Below are positions 23,318-32,550 of a stretch of 56,590 bases of DNA, in pieces. A model generated the notes under the pieces. It searched no databases and was not told the DNA's origin. It saw nothing but the letters and a program-made list of their open reading frames with translations. The DNA is from a virus: positions 1 through 56,590 of IMG/VR virus record IMGVR_UViG_3300037189_017720; one strand, written 5' to 3'. Made by a program: the position numbers and the translations under genes. Position 1 is the stretch's first letter; the number at the start of each line of letters is the position of its first letter.

Positions 23318-25114
23318 GTGAAAAAAATACAATTTAATTTTGTAAAAATACAAAATTTTTTATCTATTGGTAAAGATCCAATATTTATAGATTTTCAAAA
23401 AGGGATTACCGTAATCACAGGAGAAAACAAAGATAAGGGTGGTAAAAATGGAATAGGCAAGAGTACGATTGCTGATGGTATATTTTGGTGTTTATTTGGT
23501 AATACTATTAGAGAATTAAAGAAAGATAAAATTCAACACAATAAAAATAAAGAGGATTGTAAGGTTGTTTTATGTTTCAAAATACAAGATACGGAAAAAA
23601 CTATTAATTATAAAATAACTAGAACGCTGGAACCCTCAAAAATCGAAATTTTGCGTGAAGATGAAGATATTACTTTATCAACTTTGCCAAAAAATGATGA
23701 ATTTATTAAAAATTTAATAGGAGCAAACGAAGAAGTTTTTAATAATGCGGTTATTATGTCCGCAAACAACACAATTCCGTTTATGGCTCAGAAAAAAACG
23801 GAAAAACGTAAATTTATAGAGGGAATTTTACAATTAAACATTTTTAGCGAAATGTTGCTTAAAACTAGGTCAGAATATAATGATTTAAAAAAAGAAAATG
23901 ACATTAACAGTTCTAATTTTATCAATGAACAAAAAATTTTAACAATTTTAAATGATAATAAAGTTAATTTTGATGAAAGTAAAAATAATAGAATTAAATT
24001 AATTGAAACTAAAATAGAATCACATTTAAAAGACATAGAAAGTTTAAAAGACAAAGAAATTGCCGATTCAAAAGTTGTAAAAATTGAATTAGATGAATAT
24101 AGAGAAAAAGAACAAAAACTTAATGAATTACAAGCTGAATTAAACCGTGAAATTGTAAAATTAACAACTCAGAAAACACAATCCGAAATGATTGTAAAAC
24201 AAAAAGATTTGGAACAAAAGAATTTTACAAAAAAGGGAACAATTTGTCCAACTTGTAATAGAAAATATTGCTCAGATGATATTGATCATGTAACAGCACA
24301 AATAAAAAAAATTAAACAAGAACTTAAAGAAGAAAATACAAAAGCTTGGGATATTGGACAAATTATAAAACAAAAAAATGAATTAATATCTAAAATTTGC
24401 AAAAATAAAAACAAAATACAACAATTAATAGATAACTGCATATCATCTTTAAGAGAATCTTCATTACATGAAGAAAAAATATTAAATTTTGTTAATAAAA
24501 ATTTAGAATTAAAGAATGATATTGAAATTATTAAAAAAGAATCTTTTAAAGATGATGCAAAAATTATAGAAATTGAAAAAAATATTCAAAAATTAGAAGA
24601 ATCTTTAAAAGATATTAAAAAAAGTTTATCAATTCTTGATACTGTTAAATTTATTGTTTCGGAAGAAGGCGTTAAAACATATATTGTTAAAAAAATTATC
24701 AATATTCTTAACACAAAACTTAATTACTATCTACAAACACTTGATGCTCCGTGTAAATGTGTGTTTGATGAAATGTTTGAAGAGACTATATATAACGATC
24801 AAGGAAAGGAATGTTCATATTTTAATTTTAGTGGTGGGGAACGCAAAAGAATCGACACAGCAATACTTTTCACATTCCAAGATGTCATGAGGTTCCATTC
24901 TGGAACCTCATTTTCTTTAAACATATATGATGAGCTTTTTGATTGTGCTTTGGATGTTAAAGGTACAGATAAAATTTTAGAAATTTTAAAAGAAAAAGTT
25001 GAAAAGTATGATGAAACAATATATATTGTTTCCCATAAACATTCGGAAATTTCAAATATTGATAATGTTATATTTTTAGAAAAATCTAACGGTGTAACAA
25101 AAATTGTTAATTGA
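23318..25114 (+). CDS. gp46: recombination endonuclease subunit gp46 (Rad50/SbcC-like)
   Basis: 598 aa, GTG start. The N-terminal ATPase half has Walker A (GGKNGIGKSTIADG, about 44-57). Long coiled coils follow (about 190-290 and 315-440) on either side of the zinc hook CPTCNRKYC (about 309-317). The C-terminal half has the ABC signature YFNFSGGERKRIDTA and Walker B NIYDELFD. It pairs with gp47 for end resection and host-DNA degradation. GTG is supported by the promoter placement and by the homology starting at once (IQFNFVKIQNFLSIG). Confidence 0.92.
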   Translation: MKKIQFNFVKIQNFLSIGKDPIFIDFQKGITVITGENKDKGGKNGIGKSTIADGIFWCLFGNTIRELKKDKIQHNKNKEDCKVVLCFKIQDTEKTINYKITRTLEPSKIEILREDEDITLSTLPKNDEFIKNLIGANEEVFNNAVIMSANNTIPFMAQKKTEKRKFIEGILQLNIFSEMLLKTRSEYNDLKKENDINSSNFINEQKILTILNDNKVNFDESKNNRIKLIETKIESHLKDIESLKDKEIADSKVVKIELDEYREKEQKLNELQAELNREIVKLTTQKTQSEMIVKQKDLEQKNFTKKGTICPTCNRKYCSDDIDHVTAQIKKIKQELKEENTKAWDIGQIIKQKNELISKICKNKNKIQQLIDNCISSLRESSLHEEKILNFVNKNLELKNDIEIIKKESFKDDAKIIEIEKNIQKLEESLKDIKKSLSILDTVKFIVSEEGVKTYIVKKIINILNTKLNYYLQTLDAPCKCVFDEMFEETIYNDQGKECSYFNFSGGERKRIDTAILFTFQDVMRFHSGTSFSLNIYDELFDCALDVKGTDKILEILKEKVEKYDETIYIVSHKHSEISNIDNVIFLEKSNGVTKIVN

Positions 25115-25143
25115 TATTACAGATAACATTTATAAATCTTATT

Positions 25144-26451
25144 ATGGCACTTAAAATTAAAGAACAAAACGACACTCAAAATAAAAACAATGTTGTATAT
25201 CAATACAATTCTGTTTTAGCAGGAATACCCAATGCTCCAGCAAACCTGCCTATTGGAATGCCAGTGTTTTCTTATGCCTCCTTGAATCCAGTTAGTGTTC
25301 CTGCTGCACCAAGCCTAGAAATGCCAGAAGCAAACCTCCCAAGAGCTATTAATTATTATGCTGATTATGGTGGATGTGGTTTTTGGCGGATGATTTGGCC
25401 TGAATTTTGTTTAAATGCTTATTCCAAAGCTTGCATGTCGGGATTAACTCAAATGATTTTAGATTTGAGATTTTATGGTGGCATTAAAGCCATTAGAATG
25501 CAAAGACAAGCTACACCAACTCAACGTGATTTCATTAAAGAATTAAAAAAAGCACAAGATCATTTTAAGTTCAGAATGATTTATGAAGTAGATGATATTG
25601 TTTTTAAGGACGATATTCCTGATTATAATAGATGCAAAGATGCTTTTGTCGATCAAACCATTATCGATAGTATTTTAGACATTATGCAATGCATGGATGA
25701 AATTACGGTTACATGCAAATACATGAAAGAATATTATCAGAACAAAACTGGTAACAAAAAAATAACTGTTATTCCAAATTATCCACCAAAATTTTGGCTT
25801 GATAGGTTTTATGATAAGCATAGGGTTGAAAAACTTTATGATCAAAATAAAAAGCGCCCAAGAGTTTTATACTCAGGCTCAGGAACTCATGTTGATGTCC
25901 TTAATCGCACAGGATTAAATGATGACTTCAAACACATCACCGATGCAATCATAAAAGCTCGTAAGAAATTTAAATTTGTGTGGAAGGGATGTTATCCCTT
26001 AGTATTAAAACCATATATTGATAATGGTGAGATGGAATATATTGATTGGTCAAGTCTCCACGATTATCCCCAAGGATTATTTGATACTAACTGTAACGTA
26101 GCTTTTGCTCCATTAATTGATAATGTATTTAATAGATCAAAAAGTAATATTAAAATCATTGAAGCTGGTGCATTTGGTATGCCGGGAGTCTATCAAGACA
26201 TGTGTACATATGAAGATGCTGAATTTAAATTTAAATCTGGTGATGATTTGATCAACCAACTTGAACATTTAACATCTAATCACGATAGATACATGAAAGC
26301 TTCGTCAAATGCTAGAAAATTCACTGAAGGTCTTTGGTTAGAAGATCATTTAGATGAATATGATGCAATGTATTTTACTGAATGGGGTTCAAAAGAACGA
26401 AATGATAAATCCCCAAATTTGATAAAGAACAATTTAGATCAAAAGGTATAA
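25144..26451 (+). CDS. GT-B (GT4-like) glycosyltransferase
   Basis: 435 aa. GGCGFWRMIWPEFCL, FRMIYEVDDIVF, DEITVTCKYMKEYY, KITVIPNYPP, RPRVLYSGSGTHVD and SKSNIKIIEAGAFGMPGVYQDM follow the order of a two-domain GT-B enzyme; IKIIEAGAFGMP is the donor-binding E-x7-E-like region of GT4. The first 55 residues are Pro/Ala-rich and may be a linker. The ATG at 25144 is preferred to a TTG at 25111 that overlaps gp46. It stands outside the main island, between gp46 and the broken SET gene. The acceptor is unknown. Confidence 0.75.
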   Translation: MALKIKEQNDTQNKNNVVYQYNSVLAGIPNAPANLPIGMPVFSYASLNPVSVPAAPSLEMPEANLPRAINYYADYGGCGFWRMIWPEFCLNAYSKACMSGLTQMILDLRFYGGIKAIRMQRQATPTQRDFIKELKKAQDHFKFRMIYEVDDIVFKDDIPDYNRCKDAFVDQTIIDSILDIMQCMDEITVTCKYMKEYYQNKTGNKKITVIPNYPPKFWLDRFYDKHRVEKLYDQNKKRPRVLYSGSGTHVDVLNRTGLNDDFKHITDAIIKARKKFKFVWKGCYPLVLKPYIDNGEMEYIDWSSLHDYPQGLFDTNCNVAFAPLIDNVFNRSKSNIKIIEAGAFGMPGVYQDMCTYEDAEFKFKSGDDLINQLEHLTSNHDRYMKASSNARKFTEGLWLEDHLDEYDAMYFTEWGSKERNDKSPNLIKNNLDQKV

Positions 26452-26453
26452 TC

Positions 26454-26857
26454 ATGAACACTCCTTTAATAGAAGAAGATAATGCACCGGACACTTACGT
26501 AAAAAAATCTTCTATTCATGGGTTTGGTTTATTTGCATCTAAAAAATTTGTAAAAGATGAATTAATTATTGATATGGTTTATTTTCAGATAATTGGTATA
26601 AAACAACTTACGATAAATTATCCGAATATCAAATTAAAAATAGCAGATATGTTATGATAGATAATTTTAATTGCATTACATCTGATAAAATTTCGAAATT
26701 TGGTTATATAAATCATTCAAGAAATCCAAATTGTAATTGTGTGTTTATGGATAGAAAAGTTATTGCTTTACGAGATATTAAAAAAGATGAAGAATTTTTT
26801 ATTGATTATAGATTAGAACCTATACCCAATCAAGTAAAGTTTCCGGATTGGATTTAA
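26454..26857 (+). pseudogene. SET-domain protein split by a -1 frameshift
   Basis: Two frames together make one SET-domain protein of about 134 aa. Frame 1 (26454-26657) gives VKKSSIHGFGLFASKKFVKDELIID and then turns to unrelated residues. Frame 2 continues from about 26573 with YGLFSDNWYKTTYDKLSEY, then SRYVMIDNFNCITSDKISKFGYINHSRNPNC and EEFFIDYR. GFGLFA, NHSxxPN and the final FxxDYR are the SET motifs that bind SAM and lysine. Shifting back one base at about 26573 (GAT re-read into TAT) restores the frame. This may be a real mutation, an assembly error at a single base, or programmed frameshifting. An ATG at 26654 overlaps the frame-1 stop as ATGA. Confidence 0.75.
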
Positions 26858-26860
26858 TGC

Positions 26861-26889
26861 TTGAATGATTCTTTATTTTGTGCCATAAT
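26861..26889 (+). promoter_or_regulatory. sigma70-like promoter of gp43
   Basis: TTGAAT (26861-26866), 17-base spacer, CATAAT (26884-26889), 6 bases, then the ATG at 26896. The predicted start of transcription is the A of the ATG. Confidence 0.5.
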
Positions 26890-26895
26890 TATTCT

Positions 26896-29466
26896 ATGGC
26901 TTATAGAAATGTCTATTACGACAACAATAAAGAGACAATACATCTATGGACTTGGGATGAAAACGGAGAAAGAACGAAAGTAATAACTTCTTTTGAACCA
27001 TTTTTATATATTGAAAATCCCACAGGCACAGATGCCAAATCAATTTTTAATACATCTTTAAAAAAGCTGTCTTTTAGAAATCAATCGGATAGGAAAAAAT
27101 TTGTAGATGCGTCTCCAAATAAAAGATTATTTTTTAATTTACAGGTTCAACAGCAGTTTTTATTAAATACATATAAAGATGAGATTGATAAACCAAATTT
27201 TGGCAATCAACCTCTTAAAATTTTTATTATTGATATTGAAACTTATGCTACCGATCACTTTTCTACACCGGAAGCAGCAACAGACCCTATAAATCTTATA
27301 ACAATATATGATTCTTTAAGTGAACGTTATTATACGTGGGGTTGCAAAAACTATTCGACGATGGAGGATGATGTAACTTACATTAAATGTAAAAATGAAA
27401 GAGATTTATTAAAAAGTTTTGTTAAATTTTGGAAAACAGATCCACCGGACATAGTTACTGGATGGAATATTCATGGTTACGATATTCCTTACATTATGAA
27501 TCGTCTATCTAAGATATTTGAAGATGATTATAACAAAAAATTATCTCCGATTGAAAGAATAAGACTTCAAGAAAAGGCAAAACTTAACAAATTAGGAAAG
27601 GCTATTGATAGATGGTATATTGGTGGTATTAGTATCATCGATTATATGGAATTATATGAATCTCTTTGTGGCGGAAAAAGAGAATCAATGTCATTAAATT
27701 ACATTTCAGAGTACGAATTAGAAGAAAATAAAATTGCAATAGGCAGTACAACTCTTTCAAATCTGGCGGATACCGATTGGTTTAAATTTGTAGACTATAA
27801 CATACAAGACGTTAGACTTATTGTTAAATTGGAGAAAAAATTAAAATATTTGCAACTTGTTAGGAACCTTGCATACCGTGGATTTATTCCATTTGAGAAA
27901 TCTATGGGTAAAGTTGCGATGATTACTGGTGCAGTTGCCCATCAAGCATTGAGACAAAACATGGTAATTCCTACATTTAATATCGAAAACATTAAACAAG
28001 ATTTCGTAGGTGGTTTTGTTTATGAACCAATTAAAGGTTTGTATGAAGATGTTGTAACATATGATGCGAACAGTCTATATCCAAATACAATTATTACTTT
28101 AAACATATCTACTGAAACAAAAATAGGTAAAATTGTAGAAAAAACAAATGATGGTGTTACTTTAAAGTTAACAAATAACAAGATAGTAGAATTAACTAAC
28201 GATAAATTTGAAAAAGTAATAGAATCTGAAAAATTATGTATAACGAAAGCTAATGTTTTATACACGCAGAGATTTAAGGGAGTGGTTCCTACACTTATTG
28301 ATAGATTATATAGCGAAAGAGTTAATGCTAAAAACAAAATGTTTGAAGCTCAAAAGAATTTAGAAAAGGCAACCACATTAGAGGATAAAAAACATTACGA
28401 AGAACAAGTAAACGATAACGACACCTTATCAAATGTGTACAAAGTTTTTTTAAATTCTATTTATGGTGTGTTTTCAAACATATATTCACCACTATTTGAC
28501 ATTGATCATGCTGAAAGCGTAACAACATCAGGACAAGCTGTTGTAAAAAGAGGTCCAGAAATAATTTATGACCATGCTATCAAACAAGGATTTAGTGGTA
28601 AGATTGAAGATATATTAATTTATCAAGATACTGACAGTGAATTCTTATCATTTAAGAATATTTTTGCTAGTAAAGGAATAAAACTAACTAATGATGGTAA
28701 AAATATAACAAAAGAAGCATATGATATTATTAGTGAATATGGAGATATTTTAAATAAAGGTATAAATGATTGGGCTAAGAGTGAATTTAGATCAATTGAT
28801 CCTAGATATGTTTTTAAACGTGAAAAAATATGTGATGTAGCTTTATTACAAGCAAAAAAATTCTACATATTGCATATTTTAGATAAAGAAGGAAAGAAAA
28901 CTAATGATTTTGAATACAAAGGAATCGCAATTGCACAGGCAACTTTTTCAAAAGAGGTAAAGGAACTTCTTAAAAGCGTTGTTGAATCTGCAATTTTATC
29001 CAAAAACAGAAAACAAGCTATTCATATTTTTCAAGAGGGATTTGAAAAATTTTCCGAAATGTCTGTTGAAGAAATATCAACCAGAAAAAAAATTAATAAT
29101 TACGAAAAGTGGGATGTCGATAGCGAAAATGATGAATTTGTGAAAGGAACTCCGATTCAAGTTAAAAGCTCCATGAATTTTAATGATTCTTTAATTAAGT
29201 TGAGTATTGATAGTAAATATCCAACAATTAAAAGCGGCCTTAAAATTAAATTTTTTTACTGTAAAAAGAATATTTATGGTTATGAGACAATAGGTTTTAT
29301 TGATTACTATCCAAAAGAACTTTTACAAGTTATTAAACCGGATTATAGGTTTATGTTTGAAAAAAACGTAGTTCCTGTCATTAGTAGAATATTTGAGGTT
29401 ATTGGATGGCCTATCCCAGCAGTTGGATGTGAAGAACATACAGATCTTATAGAATTATTCTCTTAA
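26896..29466 (+). CDS. gp43: family B DNA polymerase (gp43)
   Basis: 856 aa. Exonuclease motifs: Exo I IIDIETYA (Asp/Glu near 113-115), Exo II VTGWNIHGYDIPYI, Exo III YNIQDVRLI. Polymerase motifs: A TYDANSLYPNTI, B FLNSIYGVFSN, C IYQDTDSEF. It is the replicative polymerase with proofreading. The C-terminus ends LIELFS, a hydrophobic-acidic tail that may bind the gp45 clamp, as in T4/RB69. The ATG at 26896 is chosen over a TTG at 26878 because the promoter geometry places the RNA start on it. The length is near T4 gp43 (898 aa). Confidence 0.95.
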   Translation: MAYRNVYYDNNKETIHLWTWDENGERTKVITSFEPFLYIENPTGTDAKSIFNTSLKKLSFRNQSDRKKFVDASPNKRLFFNLQVQQQFLLNTYKDEIDKPNFGNQPLKIFIIDIETYATDHFSTPEAATDPINLITIYDSLSERYYTWGCKNYSTMEDDVTYIKCKNERDLLKSFVKFWKTDPPDIVTGWNIHGYDIPYIMNRLSKIFEDDYNKKLSPIERIRLQEKAKLNKLGKAIDRWYIGGISIIDYMELYESLCGGKRESMSLNYISEYELEENKIAIGSTTLSNLADTDWFKFVDYNIQDVRLIVKLEKKLKYLQLVRNLAYRGFIPFEKSMGKVAMITGAVAHQALRQNMVIPTFNIENIKQDFVGGFVYEPIKGLYEDVVTYDANSLYPNTIITLNISTETKIGKIVEKTNDGVTLKLTNNKIVELTNDKFEKVIESEKLCITKANVLYTQRFKGVVPTLIDRLYSERVNAKNKMFEAQKNLEKATTLEDKKHYEEQVNDNDTLSNVYKVFLNSIYGVFSNIYSPLFDIDHAESVTTSGQAVVKRGPEIIYDHAIKQGFSGKIEDILIYQDTDSEFLSFKNIFASKGIKLTNDGKNITKEAYDIISEYGDILNKGINDWAKSEFRSIDPRYVFKREKICDVALLQAKKFYILHILDKEGKKTNDFEYKGIAIAQATFSKEVKELLKSVVESAILSKNRKQAIHIFQEGFEKFSEMSVEEISTRKKINNYEKWDVDSENDEFVKGTPIQVKSSMNFNDSLIKLSIDSKYPTIKSGLKIKFFYCKKNIYGYETIGFIDYYPKELLQVIKPDYRFMFEKNVVPVISRIFEVIGWPIPAVGCEEHTDLIELFS

Positions 29467-29481
29467 TTTAAAAAATGTCTA

Positions 29482-29509
29482 TTGATTATTATAAAACATG
29501 TGTTAAATT
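29482..29509 (+). promoter_or_regulatory. weak sigma70-like promoter
   Basis: TTGATT (29482-29487), 16-base spacer, TAAATT (29504-29509), 8 bases to the ATG at 29518. It is weaker than the others in the set but has the same geometry. Confidence 0.35.
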
Positions 29510-29517
29510 AATATAGT

Positions 29518-29919
29518 ATGAGTAATGAAAATACAGAAACAAACAAACTAACCGTAATCTTAGACACAATTGGGAGGACTGTTCTTGGCGAAACAGTTTC
29601 TACTGATGGGGATTATATTAAACTAAAAAATCCAGTTATCTTGCACATTGTTCCTGCCGATAATAATGGAAAGATGTCAGTTCAACTCCTTCCTCTATTT
29701 TTTAGAGAGTTTTTGGCTGATAAAACCGGAGATATTACATTCTCTTATTTAAAAGATAAGATTGTTGTAACCGATATTGATGCACTCGACTTCCGTTTGC
29801 AGGGACAATATTCGCAAATGTTTAATGCACAAAATTCATTTGTATCTCCCGGCGGAAATCCACCTCAATCACCAAATACCGGAGAGACACCATCCGTAGT
29901 TAATTTGTTTGACGAATAA
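29518..29919 (+). CDS. conserved phage hypothetical protein between gp43 and uvsX
   Basis: 133 aa. Beta-rich: LTVILDTIGRTVLGETVSTDGDYIKLKNPVILHIVP...VQLLPLFFREFLADK. This resembles an Sm-like or small barrel protein seen in other T4-like phages; the role is unknown. The last third is Pro/Asn-rich and disordered and ends VVNLFDE, similar in character to clamp-binding tails. It lies between polymerase and recombinase genes and is followed by a strong terminator. Confidence 0.6.
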   Translation: MSNENTETNKLTVILDTIGRTVLGETVSTDGDYIKLKNPVILHIVPADNNGKMSVQLLPLFFREFLADKTGDITFSYLKDKIVVTDIDALDFRLQGQYSQMFNAQNSFVSPGGNPPQSPNTGETPSVVNLFDE

Positions 29920-29944
29920 AAGTAAAAATTAACTAATAAAATAT

Positions 29945-29982
29945 AAAACCCCGCAATAGAATTTGACTATTGCGGGGTTTTT
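29945..29982 (+). terminator. Rho-independent terminator
   Basis: A perfect 15-bp stem (29945-29959 with 29967-29981) has a 7-base loop and a GC-rich centre (CCCCGC/GCGGGG), followed by a T run (29978-29982). It ends the gp43-side transcript. The -35 of the uvsX promoter (TTGACT) starts in the loop and runs into the right arm. Confidence 0.92.
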
Positions 29983-29990
29983 GTTATCAT
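29963..29990 (+). promoter_or_regulatory. sigma70-like promoter of uvsX
   Basis: TTGACT (29963-29968), 16-base spacer, TATCAT (29985-29990), 6 bases, then the ATG at 29997. The predicted start of transcription is the A of the ATG. The element is overlaid on the terminator of the previous unit. Confidence 0.6.
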
Positions 29991-29996
29991 GTGAGT

Positions 29997-31097
29997 ATGG
30001 CTAAAACTAAAAACACAGAAACCGAAGAACAAGAACTTGGAAACATTGACGATGCATTTAAAATTTTAGATGATTTAAATCCAGAAGCTACTTTTTTGGA
30101 TGAAAACTCTCTATCAAATGTTAAAGAGTGGATTGATACTGGTTCCATGGCATTAAATGCAATTATTTCTGGTTCTATTTACGGTGGAATTCCCATGGGT
30201 AGATTGAGTGGATTTATTGGACCAGAATCTTGCGGAAAAACCTTAATGGCTAATAAAATTATGGCTAATGCACAAAAAAAAGGTATGCATGTTGCCTATT
30301 TTGATACCGAAGGCGCACTTGACGAAGATACTGCTAAAAGATTAGGTTGTGATACATCTAAAATTAAACATGTTCCCACCGAACTAACAGAGCAATGCAG
30401 AAATCAAATTGTAAAATTTTTAGAATCAATTGTTGAAAAAAAATTACAAGGAAAGGTTTTAGTTGTTATTGATTCTTTGGGAAATCTTATCACAACTCAA
30501 GAAAAAAAGAAAATCGATGAGGGTAGTGATACTCCTGATATGGGAAATAGAGCTAAAGCATTAAAAAGTATGATGAGAGCAATCACACACTCAGCTGCCA
30601 AGGCAAATTGTCCAGTAGTATTCACAAATCACATCTATGATGACCCATCACAATTACATCCAACAGCAATTAAAAAGCAAGCTGGCGGTTCTGGTCCTTT
30701 ATATATGGCATCAGTGATCATTCAAATGGCTAAAAAGGCTGAAAGATCAAGTGATAGTAAGAATAAAGACTCAAATGATACAGTTACGCCTCTTTCAAAA
30801 GACATTAATGGTTTAACTCTCAGGGCATTTACGACTAAAAATAGATTTGTTCCACCGTTTCTTGAGACTGAGATGTATTTAAATTTTAGAACAGGTCTTA
30901 ACAAGTATTCGGGACTTCTGGAAATGTGCGAAGGTTATGGTATTCTCGAAAAACAAGGCCATAGACACGCATTTAATGGAGAAGTTTTGGGATTTTTTAA
31001 AGACTGGAAGAGTGATGATTCCGTTTGGGAGAAAATATTACCATCACTCGAAGATAAATTGAAAAAAGAACTTACTTTTAAAAACGAGGGAGTCTAA
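29997..31097 (+). CDS. uvsX: RecA-like recombinase UvsX
   Basis: 366 aa. Walker A is GPESCGKT (75-82), the catalytic Glu lies in VAYFDTEGALDE, Walker B is KVLVVIDSLGNL, loop-1/loop-2 regions are near GNRAKALKSMMRAITHSAAK, and VVFTNHIYDDP follows. It forms filaments on single-stranded DNA for strand exchange, with UvsY and gp32. The length is close to T4 UvsX (391 aa). The ATG at 29997 is supported by the promoter placement; an earlier in-frame start at 29970 would lie inside the terminator. Confidence 0.92.
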   Translation: MAKTKNTETEEQELGNIDDAFKILDDLNPEATFLDENSLSNVKEWIDTGSMALNAIISGSIYGGIPMGRLSGFIGPESCGKTLMANKIMANAQKKGMHVAYFDTEGALDEDTAKRLGCDTSKIKHVPTELTEQCRNQIVKFLESIVEKKLQGKVLVVIDSLGNLITTQEKKKIDEGSDTPDMGNRAKALKSMMRAITHSAAKANCPVVFTNHIYDDPSQLHPTAIKKQAGGSGPLYMASVIIQMAKKAERSSDSKNKDSNDTVTPLSKDINGLTLRAFTTKNRFVPPFLETEMYLNFRTGLNKYSGLLEMCEGYGILEKQGHRHAFNGEVLGFFKDWKSDDSVWEKILPSLEDKLKKELTFKNEGV

Positions 31098-31110
31098 TTT
31101 AAAAAATAAT

Positions 31111-31145
31111 TTATAGATTGCATTCTGCGTGGATGCAATCTATAA
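31111..31145 (+). terminator. hairpin between uvsX and gp41 (terminator- or operator-like)
   Basis: A perfect 13-bp stem (31111-31123 with 31133-31145) with a 9-base loop is followed by a short, broken T-rich run. It is weaker than the 29945 terminator. Its arms overlap the -35 and -10 of the gp41 promoter, so it could instead be a dyad operator. Confidence 0.65.
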
Positions 31146-31146
31146 T
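31118..31146 (+). promoter_or_regulatory. sigma70-like promoter of gp41
   Basis: TTGCAT (31118-31123), 17-base spacer, TATAAT (31141-31146), 8 bases, then the ATG at 31155. Both hexamers lie in the arms of a 13-bp inverted repeat. Confidence 0.55.
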
Positions 31147-31154
31147 ATTTTCCT

Positions 31155-32546
31155 ATGATAGATAAACCACTACCCTTAGACTTGGACTTCTTTGAAAGAA
31201 TTATCATATATAATGCTATCTTTGACCAATCTTACTTGGAAACTATATTAGATTTTGTAAATCCAACATATTTTAAAGATAAAAAAATTTCAAGTATATT
31301 TAATGTAATTAAATCTTTTTATATTGAGCATAAAACAGTTCCTAATATAACTGAATTAAAATCACATCTAATAACTGATGAATTAAAGTCAAATTTTAAA
31401 GAAACTGTATTATCATTCAATAGTATTGATAAAAATTACAATAAAGATGTATTATTAAAAAACACAGAACGCTTTTTGAAAGAAAAAGCGGTTTTAAATA
31501 CCGTATTTGAAACTTCAATTGATGTAAATTCTGGTAAAATCGATAGTTCACAGATTTTAAAGAAATTTGAATCAGCTTGTGGAGTATCTTTAACTACTGA
31601 TATTGGATTTGATTATTTAGAACAGATAGATAAGCACTGTGAAGACTTGAATCAAGTCTTTAATACCATTTCTAGTGGATGGAAATGGTTGGATAAACAT
31701 ATTGGTGGTGGATTTGTTTCAGCTGGTAGAGCTTTATATGTGTTTTTTGGCATAACCAATGTCGGTAAGTCAATATTTTTGGGAAACATAGCAACAAATA
31801 TCTTAAATCAAGATAAAACGGTTATTTTGATTTCTTTGGAAATGCCAGAACAGGTTTATGCCAAAAGAATATCTTCCCAATTATCAAAAATACCATTTGA
31901 TGATTTAAAATTGCAAACTAGTCCCTTAAAACGTCATTTGAATGAATATAAGGTTAAGAATAAAAATTCTAAATTGATTATTAAAGAATTTCCACCACAG
32001 TCAATAACAGTATTGCAGTTAAAGACGTATATAAACAAATTAGTACAGAAAGGAATCAAACCAGACGCTATTATTATTGATTATATCAATTTAGTTGCAC
32101 CTCCTTCGGTTGGGTTGAGTTCATATGAATCAGTTAAAAAGATTACAGAAGGAATCAGAGCCATGTCTTATGATTTTGAATGTCCAATCATATCAGCAAC
32201 GCAAGCTAACAGACAAGCGGTAGATATGGTTAAACCCGACATGGGCAAAACTAGTGAATCTATGGGATTAGCTCACACAGTTGATGCCATGATGAGTATT
32301 TGGACTGAAGACGGTGATTCTGATCTAGGGATAATTCATATGGGGGTTGAAAAGAACAGATTTGGGCCAAGAGAAGTATATACACATCTGAATATTGATT
32401 ATCCGACACTATCATTAACAGAACCAGATGAATTAGCGCAACAAAATTCAATAAGAGGAAGCTCACCCAAATTAAATGTTAATTTGGACGACGATGATAC
32501 GAGTATATCAGATACTTTGAGTCTAATTGATAAATTGAGTGAATAA
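31155..32546 (+). CDS. gp41: replicative DNA helicase (gp41, DnaB-like)
   Basis: 463 aa. The N-terminal helical domain resembles DnaB/gp41 (ERIIIYNAIFDQSYLETILDFV). Walker A is FFGITNVGKSIF (198-209), the catalytic Glu follows in VILISLEMPEQVYAKRISSQL, Walker B is DAIIIDYINLVAP, and ATQANRQAVDM is the glutamine sensor (H3). It is the 5'-3' replication-fork helicase working with primase gp61. The length is close to T4 gp41 (475 aa). It heads the operon that continues to 34390. Confidence 0.92.
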   Translation: MIDKPLPLDLDFFERIIIYNAIFDQSYLETILDFVNPTYFKDKKISSIFNVIKSFYIEHKTVPNITELKSHLITDELKSNFKETVLSFNSIDKNYNKDVLLKNTERFLKEKAVLNTVFETSIDVNSGKIDSSQILKKFESACGVSLTTDIGFDYLEQIDKHCEDLNQVFNTISSGWKWLDKHIGGGFVSAGRALYVFFGITNVGKSIFLGNIATNILNQDKTVILISLEMPEQVYAKRISSQLSKIPFDDLKLQTSPLKRHLNEYKVKNKNSKLIIKEFPPQSITVLQLKTYINKLVQKGIKPDAIIIDYINLVAPPSVGLSSYESVKKITEGIRAMSYDFECPIISATQANRQAVDMVKPDMGKTSESMGLAHTVDAMMSIWTEDGDSDLGIIHMGVEKNRFGPREVYTHLNIDYPTLSLTEPDELAQQNSIRGSSPKLNVNLDDDDTSISDTLSLIDKLSE

Positions 32547-32550
32547 TATT

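Noticed and set aside
28020-28337. Minus-strand 105-codon ORF
   Set aside because: It is inside the DNA polymerase gene in the antisense direction; no homology or start signal.
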